From Podospora pseudocomata (Eukaryota; Ascomycota; Sordariomycetes; Sordariales; Podosporaceae): DNA of 64,000 nucleotides. The stretch is taken from NCBI RefSeq assembly GCF_035222375.1, contig NW_026946366.1, forward strand, positions 1,116,001 through 1,180,000, written 5' to 3'. Made by a program: the position numbers and the translations under genes. Below, piece after piece: positions 9,701-18,936 of the stretch. The notes under the pieces are model-generated. The model made no database searches, was not told the DNA's origin, and was given only the letters and a program-made list of their open reading frames with translations. Each line of letters starts with the position of its first letter. Within the stretch, counting starts at the first letter, position 1.

Positions 9701-12700
9701 GATCAGCGGAGCCCTGCGGGCGGAGCTTGAGGATGCTGTGTCTGGCCAAGAGCTGGACGACTGGACAGTCATCACGATCGACGACCCGGTCTTCACAGCA
9801 TTTATCTGGCTGTATGACGCGAGAAAGGCTTATGGTCGAGGACTAACGGGGTCGTATGGGGTAAGCTTTTTATATTAACCAGATTACCTAGGTATACTTC
9901 CATCTGCAACGCGGCTAACCACTCCACCTTGTTTTATAGATTGGCTCGGTCCATATGATAGAACACCCGCCGCGGCGGGAGGACTCGCCCCCGGGATCCC
10001 CCTCGTCGTCTTCAAGGATGCGACGACGACACAGTCGATCCTCACCTGGCTCTCGCCGAGGTGTGCAAAGTCGCAATAGGAACGAGACAGCAGCATTGGC
10101 CGTCGGCTATCCGGACCAACCCATCTCCCCCAAACGCAGGATCGTTAAGCGGACGCGCAGCGAGATGCGCAACTACGCCATGGCCCACCTCAGCATCCCG
10201 CCCGAAGTCGAGTTTGCGGGCAACGACGAGTACTTCAAAGAGGGCGACGACCGAGACCGATACTACTACCAGCGAGACGCCTCTGAGTGCCAGGACCAGG
10301 ACGTCTACCTGATCGAGAGCGGCTACCAGACGGACCACCCGCACTTCCTCCCCCTACGCCAGAACGGCCACCAGGAGACGCTGCCTCGGCACCTGTCGTC
10401 GTGGTGGGACGACTATCTAGTCTGGTACCCCGACCACCCCACCGGGGTGGGCTCCGTCATCGCAGGCCGCTACACCGGCGTCTGCCCCGAAGGCAAAGTC
10501 AGGCTCATCGGTACCGACGTACCTCATAGACGGTGGGATGAGGGCACGGATTCGCCCGTCTGGGCCTGGATGCTCATCGATGCTCTGACTACGACGCTGG
10601 GGCGGGTCAAGTCCAACGGCCGCGGCACCAAGTCGGTTATCAATATGTCGTTCAGCATGATCGTGTTTAATGAGCCGATGCGCAATATGTTGAGCACGCT
10701 GCTCCAGCAGCTAGACAGCCTCGGCGTAGTTATCGTCGTTGCGTCTGGCAACCACCCAGATTGGCACAACGCCGATTTAGTGCCGCCGCCCGCTCGCGAC
10801 GTCTGGCCTCGCGGGGAGGCACAGGTCCCGAACATTATCTTGGTCGGCGCGACCGATATCCACGGCCGCAGGGGTATCTTTTCCCAAGCGTGCGAGGTAT
10901 ACGCGGCGGGCGTGGATGTGGCCGTCTCCCTCCTGGGCGGCGGCGACGACGACTTCGAGGTGGTCAACGGGACGTCTTTTGCGGCGCCGGTCGTGTCGGG
11001 CTTAGTGGCGTACTTGCGCGCCCTCGTCGCCATTAAGGATCCCAGCAGACTCCGTGAGTTCGACGACCCGGCCTACGTCAAGGAATTTATATGGAGTAAC
11101 CAGCGGCGTGTCCTGTACGACGACTACACGGAACGCAACCCCGAGCCGGGGCGCTACGCTAACAACGTGAAGCGCACTAGGTGGGTGCGTTCAGTGTGGA
11201 ACGGCCAGTCGGAATCGGACAACCAGTGCTACTTCGGGGACTCGCTTCCAGCCGAATGTGATACGTACCCCGAAGACCTTGATGACGGTCCTGACGATAG
11301 GTATCATTTCGGGCAGGAGGACGACCAATATGGGGATGATGATGATTGTTCGGGGAGCGGTTCTGATGGCGGATCTTGGGACGGCTCGGATCCCGGCTCA
11401 GACTTGGCCCGTAGGCAGTCGAGGAAGCGACAGGCGGGCGGGCAGTGTCCCGTACCCGGGGCACCGGGTAACGGGGGTGGTGGCGGTGGCAGTGACGGCG
11501 GCGACGTTGGAGGGCAGGACCAGCTCGGCCCATCCAAGACGTTTACTTACCAAATTGGCACTCCCTCCCCCACCTGCACCACCGGATGCGGCGTTCTTTG
11601 CACCGACTTCTGGTGCCGGCCCGATCACACCGGACAGCCGCCGCACTTTACCGAGCCCACCCGCCTCCCGCCGTCCACCATCACCCCTGCGCCGACAGCC
11701 GTCGAGCCGATCCCCTCCAACTGCATCTCCTCCACTACCACAAGGATCTGCTACGGCGACCGCCAGGGTCAGATCTGCGCGTCAGCGACGGTGTGCGTCG
11801 CCACCCCATGCCCGGACGGCTCCGTCTGCAGCATCACCAGCCCTGTTGATGGGAGCACCCCCAGTCCCACTACTAATGAGGATCTGCCTCCACTCCCGGC
11901 ACCGACCTCCCTATCCTGCCCCCCGCCCTGGTTTTCCACCACATCGGCCTCGTGCGGCGGCAGCGGCGGCAAGTCGGCCTGCGTGACAACTACCGTTTGC
12001 GCCGTCACACCGACCTCGACACCGGTCTACGAGCTCACCATCATCCCGTCGTGTGGAGGCAACTTGCTGTGCGTCTCCAGAACCGCGTGGGTCAGCTGCA
12101 CGGGCGGCGTCGCGGCGCGCGAGCTGCCCGAGCCGACAACAGTGTCAGCCTTTGGCACGATCCCGACCAACCTTGCCCCCCACCAGGACCACCAAGGCAG
12201 CGGGGAGGAGAAGCGTGCCGCGGTAGCAGCAGCAGCAGCAGTCAAGTACCCTCGACGGCCACCCGCGGGCCGTCCCGTCCTCGCACCAGCCGCGCCCGTC
12301 GTCAAGGACCTCTCGCCAGCCGCCCCCCCGGCGCCCCCCCAGATCACCGACCACGCCGTCCTCCAAGCCCGCCAGGCCGGTGGGGAGGTCTGCCACGTCA
12401 CCGTCTTCTGCAACGTCTGCGAGTCCCCCCCCAGGCCGTCGCCCGCGCCCCCGCCGCCGCCGCCCGACCCGTGCATCAAGATCAAAATGACCGAGGTCAT
12501 GACCGGGCTCAACCTCAACGGCCTCCAGTACGAGGCCGAGGTCACCCTCAACGGCAAGCGCGTCTGCAAGGTCGACTCGCGCTGCAACGAGCTCGCCAGC
12601 AGCACGGACGAGTGCCTGGGGGTGAACGGCAAGCGCGAGTGCTCGGACGGGAACCGGATCGACACGTGGAACACCAAGCACTTTGCCATCTACAGCAAAC

Positions 12701-12825
12701 AGAACGACAAGGTGTACGACGTCGATATGAAGGTGCAGGTGTTCGAGGGCGTGTGGGACCCGTGCAACGGGGCCGGGTTCATGTGCATCGCGACCGTGTT
12801 TAGGGGGCAGACGGGGAAGTGCTGA
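6750..12825 (+). CDS. GH18 chitinase (killer-toxin-like) apparently fused to a subtilase-like (S8) domain
   Basis: Exons 6750-7280, 7347-9860 and 9940-12825 give about 1976 residues. The N-terminus has a hydrophobic anchor/signal (residues ~10-30), then two cysteine-rich chitin-binding modules (~110-190). A GH18 domain follows with the intact catalytic motif GVDIDWEYPG near residue 340, as in fungal zymocin-alpha-like chitinases. After Gly/Asp-rich linkers, a phase-0 intron (9861-9939, GTAAGC...GGCTAAC...TATAG) leads in frame into a subtilase-like domain: oxyanion VASGN, Ser motif NGTSFAAP (~1359), a His candidate in HPTGVGS, but the usual Asp is Glu (VYLIESGY, ~1136). The C-terminus is Pro-rich and cysteine-rich. 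Alternative: two genes, with the chitinase ending near 9878 or 10078 and a protease starting near 9955-10165. Each domain is certain; the fusion is moderately supported. Confidence 0.78.
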
Positions 12826-13031
12826 GACAAGGGAGCATGCATTCTGTTGCAGGAGGGTGGTTGGGGGGTTGTTTCTAGGGCATTTACCTAGATATATAAT
12901 CTTGGAAATCAGCAAGTACATACATACCTACCTATAACTTGAATGTTTGAACTACGGAGTGCATGATCTTGTTGAACTTTCCAGCATTCCTGGATGGATA
13001 CCCCTGAATGTTGCCGTGGCAACCACCAGTT

Positions 13032-13280
13032 ACTATAATATAACCCTGGTTTGTTTGTCTAGCGCGGTACAGCCAAGGTCACTATCACCACAATTGGCAA
13101 TTCTTCCAGAACTCCCACACAGAAAAAAGGGTCTATTCGGAAAAGACCCCAGCAAGCGACAGCAAGCCCTTGACAGTTCTTTTTCTCAGGTTTCGGTACG
13201 ATTTCTGAGTGGTGAGAACCCCCTTGAAATTTTCCACCCGAGGTACACGCTAGACAAACAAACCAGGGCTGTATTGTGAG
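13032..13280. mobile_element. MITE-like element with long terminal inverted repeats
   Basis: Positions 13044-13064 and 13248-13268 are a perfect 21-nt inverted repeat (CCCTGGTTTGTTTGTCTAGCG). The match extends about 16 nt outward with only transition differences, giving ~37-nt TIRs around ~175 bp of non-coding DNA. A short frame (12947-13279) overlaps it but shows no domain. The target duplication is not clear. The 206 bp before it (12826-13031) hold only the 3' flank of the chitinase gene. Confidence 0.7.
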
Positions 13281-13315
13281 TGAAGGAAGAAAAGAATACT
13301 TTTCAATCTTTAATA

Positions 13316-14446
13316 CTACGTCTCCGGCGACACTGCAATACTGGATAAGTTCCGACCACTGTCGTGCATTACCATGAAGACAATAACCCCCGTGATAGTG
13401 ACCTGTAGCGTGGGGAGAGCCGAACTAACCAACCCTTGAGCACCTAAAACAGCTGTCGATGTTGCACTGAAGGTCGTGGCCACGCAACCACTGTGCGAGT
13501 CTGTTCCGTGCGCAGAGAAAGAGCCATCCCGTTTTTCGGCGGCTGCGGCTGCGGATGCAATGTCGTTGTTTGTTTTGGCGAGGTCGATGTTGGTCCTGGC
13601 GAGGTCATTTGCAATCCTGGCTTCTCCGAGGGACATCATCGTTCCAATCATCGATATGAATGAGCATATACCGCCCAAAATAACCAGAACCAAACTAGTA
13701 AAGGCAATCCAAAAGGTCCACCACCCACGTTTATTCCTTCTGTCGAACCACCATGTTTTGATGCCCCGCGGGGAGGCATTGTCGAATGCTTTCTCCAGGG
13801 CTAGCAGACGTGGTTGCCAATATCGAAAGCCTTCCACTGCTCTAGACGGCTCAATGGAAGGGCTGTCCCACATGCGTTGTTCTCGTAGAGATCTGGCGAT
13901 TGCCCTGCGAGGTACTTTCTGTGGCATGCGAAATTGTTCGCCTGCTCTTGCATCAATGTCGTAGAGGCGGTATTTGGGGCCGTAACCAGCTTCAGGCCAG
14001 CAAACCACATTTGACTTGTGTTGCCTTATCTTGTTGAACCAGCCCTGGGAATCACTGTCGGTGGGTATCAACAAGCCAATAGTCCTTAGGGTTTCCAACG
14101 CGAGTTCTCGGTAAGGATTCCCTCCACTAGGTAGTCACAGCGTCTGTGTTAGCTGACTATCTGTATGGTAGCTGGCAGCCATGACAAGATTGATTCGGCA
14201 GGCCCGGTGGCAGTGAGAACCTTACCTGCTATCTTCGAAAAGCCACATCTCTCGGAGCACAGTGGCGTGGTGAAAGAAGTAGAGTCTCGGTTTGAAACTG
14301 GACTTGTCATTCGCGATGACATGGAGATGCTGGAGGACATTGTCTCGCCATTCGTATGTGAAGGCGCATAACTTGGACATGCTCGGCAATGTAAGTAATT
14401 CGGAAAAGTCTCTTTTAAGCGAGCGAGCGATCCAGCGAAATTCCAC
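13316..14446 (-). pseudogene. Single-pass membrane protein gene, 5'-truncated
   Basis: Two exons are visible on the minus strand, 14446-14226 and 14126-13316, joined by a 99-nt phase-2 intron (GTAAGG...CCTAG). The first encodes the end of a conserved-looking region (KLCAFTYEWR, FKPRLYFFHH, LREMWLFED), the second a basic/aromatic stretch and a transmembrane helix (WTFWIAFTSLVLVILGGICS) followed by an Ala-rich coil. Upstream, stops appear in the frame and no ATG is seen; a gag relic begins about 100 bp away. The 5' end therefore seems lost, perhaps by the retroelement insertion. The C-terminus matches a type of fungal hypothetical membrane protein; no function is assigned. Confidence 0.6.
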
Positions 14447-14543
14447 ATGCCAACCTCAGCACCACTATTGTACACCGCGGTTATTCTGCCCCCCACGAAC
14501 CAAACACAACTAGCGCACCGGCCCCATTAAATAGCCTGCCAAC

Positions 14544-16478
14544 TCAACCGCTGAACCGCCGTCGACACTTGTCGAGCTTGTCAGGCGGGAAGGGAGTGCT
14601 GGTGGCTCTTGGCAGGGCACTAGCTAGTACCTCATTTTCCGGCTCCAGTTTCCTCTTAACTCCTGCTACCTTGGTTGGAGCAGCTGGGAGGTCATTACCT
14701 GAGACATCCTTCCTTGCGAAACAAGCCAAGGTGTGGTGATTGCTGCGGCCACATCGATAGCATGTGCAACCTTCTTTGTTGTACTTGTCGATGTTGGCTT
14801 GGTCGATCCCCGAAAGCGCCTCTCTAATGTTGGGCCACTTTTGATCTTTTGGATCGGGCTTGCTGACCTCGGGTGGTGGTGCCTTGTTTCTTGAGGATGG
14901 ATTTGACGATGGTTGGGAGCGACCTTGCGATGGAGGGCCCGACTTCGAGCGCTCCGAGATCGAAGTGGGCGTGTCTTTTCCCGCCCGGTTGTCAACGGAG
15001 ATTCCAGGGTTGGAGAGCATATTCTCATAGATATGGCCTGCCTCCTGGATGGCTTGGAAGAAGTCCTCATCTGTCTCAGGGACCCTGCCTTGTCGTGAGT
15101 AGATTAGCTTAGTAATCTCATTCGGCAAGGATTTGGAGATGTGAGTCTGAAAGGTAGTGCCGGACCACTAGACTACGTCGTTAAGGTCCATAAGTTCGGT
15201 CAGGTACTAAGAAATGTCACCCTGATATTTGAGTTCCAGTTGATTTTGACCTGGTCTGTGGGGAAACCAGTGGGGTACGATTCCATGTATGCCCCAACCT
15301 TAAGCCACCAGGCTTGGAATTTGGATAGGTCCTTGCCGTCATAGGCTGGAGGTTTAGCCATATGGACGGGGTTGGCCTGAACCGGGGTGCGAGAGAAAAA
15401 TTGGATGAGCCGAGTGAGGTCGTCTCGGCCGGAAGGGCTGGGAGAGCGATTGTCTCTCCCGGGAGGAGGGTCGTTACATATAGGTCCTCACCCTCCAGCT
15501 CCTCCGGAAGGAAGGCCTGCTCCTTGTTCAACATGATAGTCACCATCATCGTTGTCGGGAGAGGAGTCGTCCGGGTTAGGAGGTGTACCTCCGGTGGCGT
15601 AGCGACGTTCGGTGGGAGATTATCACTTCCCCCGCCAAAGGCAGCAGGAGTCATGTACATGGGACCAGCACGCGATGCTTCAAACTATATCCGAGCCTGT
15701 CGTGATGTGTTTCGTGCCGTGGCTTCCAGTAGTGCCTCGGTAGTAAGTGTCTTAATCTGCTCCATGACATACCTTCCATGCTCGTTTAGCGTGGAGGGGT
15801 TAACAACTCCTTTAGCAAGAGCCTGTAAACGTCGCGGTTGCGCTTGTTGGCCCAATTCTCAACCTAATTGTTAAACAGCTTCTGATCCTCGACCTCCTTT
15901 TTCAGGGCCAGAAGGGCGGCGTAGTGACGGTTGGCAGACTCACGCAGCTGTTCGATGGCCTGTTGACGCTGACGCTCGTCCTGGGAGATGAGGGCGATGG
16001 CTCCCCAGATCTGATTCGCAAAGGTAGCACTGGCGTTTTCAATCTGCTAACGGAAGTGCCGGATCTGTTGTTCTGAGACCTGGACCCCGAGTTTCACCAT
16101 GCCGGCGCAGATAGAGTATTGTTCACGGATGTGACTATACTGGTGCTTGAGGTTCTCCATCTCCTGCGGATTAATGTAAGCCTTGTTCTGCTGCTGAGCA
16201 AGTTTGCGAACGCTCTCGTAGGCCTCCCTCCTTCGGCGATGGAGCTCGATGATCCATGGTGCAGGGTTATGGACAGCACCCGGCAACGGCTGGATGTCGG
16301 TGGGGTTCATCATGATAGTCTCAAACTCCTGAGGGGAGTAGAGGGTGAGCTCCATGTGGTCCTCAACCTGGACGGGCTCAGCGGAGGCGACGTGATGTTC
16401 CAGCATGTTGTAGGAAGAAATGGATTTGTTGTTAAGTTGTTCCTGGAGGTTTCTACCGCTCGCGTATGTGGGTGACAC
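14544..16478 (-). mobile_element. Degenerate retrotransposon gag relic
   Basis: Minus-strand pieces in different frames add up to one decayed Gag. 16478-16047 is a coiled-coil-like N-terminal part ending in a stop. 15660-15217 contains the region leading to a YDGKDLSKFQAWW-like block, which resembles the gag at 63950-64000. 15128-14544 carries a zinc knuckle CTCYRCGRSNHHTLAC (CX2CX4HX4C) and a stop. Multiple stops and frame changes make it non-functional, and no protease, reverse transcriptase or integrase is present downstream. Confidence 0.75.
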
Positions 16479-16767
16479 GGTGACAGGTAATGTCGGAAGT
16501 GACGATAGCGTGGTATTATAGTGGTAGATGGATGGTTAGTATCTTCGATTGTTTGAAGATTATATGTGACAAGGGCTAGTGATCAGGGCTTAGAACAGTA
16601 GTTCAATTCAGCTAATTATCTTCAATGGCCTCGAAGGCCTTAGTGAAGAGAGTCTAGAGATACAAACAGATTCTAAGGACGCCTATTTATCCGTCCTTTT
16701 AAAGTCCGTGCTCTGGTTGCTTCAACCAGCTGCCGAGTCCTTCCTCGTACGCAATAGGAAACATCGT

Positions 16768-16885
16768 TCCTTTGTAGCCGCAAGCCACTTAATTATCCGC
16801 CTTCATTCCAGCCATTGCTTGTCGCTTGTGCATGTAGAAAGCGGTTAGGCCCTCACGCGGCTAGTTGTTTGTTTGCCGTGTGACA
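16768..16885 (-). repeat. Dispersed ~110-bp repeat, copy 2
   Basis: On the minus strand it begins TGTCACACGGCAAACAAAC and carries the same internal words as the copies at 3168, 18661 and 23518. It lies between the gag relic and the LTR-like piece at 16975. Confidence 0.65.
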
Positions 16886-16974
16886 GGTGAAGGTTTTTCT
16901 AGACAACTGGTTCGGTGCAGCTAAACAATGCACAACAATAGCTTGTCTCAATCACAATAGTCTGATACCAACGA

Positions 16975-17093
16975 TGTGACTTATATTACATACTGCAGAA
17001 CTATCTACGAGCTGTCTAGTTCTTCCATATATATAGGCCACTGTTCCCCTGGATCATTGTCTTCCCCCAATGATCCCTAGAGTCGGATTGTCA
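16975..17093 (-). mobile_element. LTR-like fragment with primer-binding-site-like neighbour
   Basis: Minus-strand sequence runs TGACAATCC...GTCACA with a CTATATATATGG TATA-like motif, and is followed inward by TTGGTATCAGACTATTG, which resembles the TGGTATCA primer site of many LTR elements. The part 16905-17040 matches 29345-29490. It points toward the gag relic on its left and may be that element's 5' LTR remnant. Confidence 0.5.
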
Positions 17094-17110
17094 TGGCGGT
17101 TGCACCGTAG

Positions 17111-18104
17111 TCAGGGCGCCGCGTAACTAACTTCACCCGAGGTTTCATGCACTACGCGGTTGCGCCGTCTTCCGATGAGCAGTGGTAGATCATTGACGAG
17201 GTTAAACAGCGCGCCCAGCACCACTAGGCCAAACGCGCATATAGGCCCTAGAATAGCAAATACGGTGAGGCCGTATGACGCCTGCTGGAAGGTGGTGTCT
17301 TTTTGGAGTCGCTCCGTGGCGAGGCCGACCTGCATCGCGGTCAGCACCAGGGCCAGGAAGACAGCGGCAGTGGCCATCCACGCAAGATTATCGTGCAAGA
17401 GGCTGCTATAGTTGTGCCTGCCGCGGACGTAGGGGTGGAAGGGAGGGAGGCGGGTGAAGCGATGGATGGTGTTGATGCGGGAGAGGCGGAGCTCGGCGCG
17501 CAGAAAGCGTGGGTGGACCAAATCTGGGTTGCGTTCGTGCACTTGAGGAGTTCCCGGCCAAGGCCTTCCAGTCTGCCCATTTGATTGGCGAGTCATCTTC
17601 ATTTCGAGGCAGGAGGCGCGTTTCGTTGGCGATGTGGAAGTCGCTCTCGGATGATATGAGACAGACGTATGTGTAGAGGAAACCCAAGGCGACTTTCCTT
17701 GCTATTCCCCGGCACGTATCTGCCGGGGGATTATAGCACGCACAACCATCAGGGCACTGAAGGTTGCTGTGACAAAAGGCTGGATCAAGAAGGAATCGCG
17801 GGACGGGTTTGATGAAGAGCCTCCCTTTATTAGACCAGAGCAGGTGGAGGTCCATCCGGTCGGTGATGGCGACCTCCCGGCCCATGGCGACATGGAAGTG
17901 CAGCGGGGTGGCGGGACGCTCTGCGCCAGCAAACCAGAGATGCTTGACCATGTCGGCCAGACCGCCGAGAGACAGTTCCGTCCTTAAGAAAGCCGATATA
18001 TCGTCGGCCGGGTTTCTGACGACGCGCTTTCTAGGGGCCTCGTAGTAGCGATAGGTAGCCGGCAAGCCATCCGCGGTGATTTCCTCTTGTCGTTTCCCAA
18101 ACAC
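17111..18104 (-). pseudogene. Fungal membrane protein gene with frameshifts
   Basis: 18104-17540 encodes YRYYEAP, AFLRTELSLGGLADMVKHLW and a Cys-rich NLQCPDGCACYN block. About 17540 the frame shifts, and 17530-17111 encodes HERNPDLVHPRFLRAELRLS, then FRPYxR-like sequence and two transmembrane segments (TAAVFLALVLTAMQVGLATE and SYGLTVFAILGPICAFGLVV). The two parts fit one conserved fungal protein type, but no GT..AG intron joins them. At least two small indels near 17540 are implied. Function is unknown. Confidence 0.6.
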
Positions 18105-18239
18105 GTCTGTTTTGAACTATAAATACTATTTTCAGAGAATACGCACACTTGCACTGCGGTGGTGCTGCTAGCGTACCAGCCAGGGCGGGGGACGTGGCGA
18201 AGCCATGTGGAACGCGGACGGGGGCGACGGAGGGTAATT

Positions 18240-18296
18240 GTCGGGACGGGACGAGTCGGCACGGGACGAGTCGGCACGGGACGCGTCGGCACGTCG
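18240..18296. repeat. 15-bp tandem repeat
   Basis: Three to four copies of a GGACGAGTCGGCACG-like 15-mer in a G/C-rich stretch upstream of the broken membrane gene. The rest of 18105-18936 shows only the dispersed repeat at 18661 and the presumed promoter of the NLR gene, including TATATAAG near 18966 inside its first intron. Confidence 0.7.
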
Positions 18297-18660
18297 CCTG
18301 CTTTCCGGAGCCGGAAAACACACGGAACCCACTATGCGCACTCTGTTAGCTACACTAGCCGGCCGTGACTGCGGGATGCTTAATCCTATTGCCATACGTT
18401 ATCCCTTAGTTTCGATTTCTCCGCCGTTCGTCTTGACTCGCTTGGAGCGTCGAGAGACAAGGACCCGACACGACGGTTTGATCGTCCGCGGTTTTTGATG
18501 GGCGCTGTGAATACTTGCCCAGGTGCGTCGCATCAGAGGTAATGTCGGGACCATGGCTTAAAGTAGTTCGATATGGCGCTTCTTGGCGCTTTGGGCTGTA
18601 AGCATTAGGCGATCTCAGGCCGCTGCCAAGTCCTTCGATATACTCCGTGTCCAATACTAT

Positions 18661-18766
18661 TCCTTTGATAACCGCGAGGCACTTGATTGCCTGCCTTACT
18701 TCCAACCATTGGTTCTCAATAGCGGTTGGGCCGTGATGTGGCTGGTTGGTTGCTTGACGTGTGACA
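18661..18766 (-). repeat. Dispersed ~110-bp repeat, copy 3
   Basis: Minus-strand start TGTCACACGTCAAGCAACC, with the same body as the copies at 3168, 16768 and 23518. It ends about 170 bp before the start of the hydrolase-NB-ARC-TPR gene. Confidence 0.65.
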
Positions 18767-18936
18767 CGCATACAAAGGCCAAACAGCGCCTCATTATGGG
18801 TCTCGCTTAGTCTAAATACTCCTCTCTCCATCACTTTCGTTCTTACGGCGACCTTAACATAGTCACCGCCGCGATTGAAGCTGACCCTTACCAGCCTGGT
18901 GCGCAATACAAGCCCCGCTTTCAGAATATTCCCAGG

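Noticed and set aside
11952-12803. 283-codon plus frame and 258-codon minus frame 12145-12921
   Set aside because: Arg/Pro-rich shadows of the GC-rich C-terminal part of the chitinase-subtilase gene.
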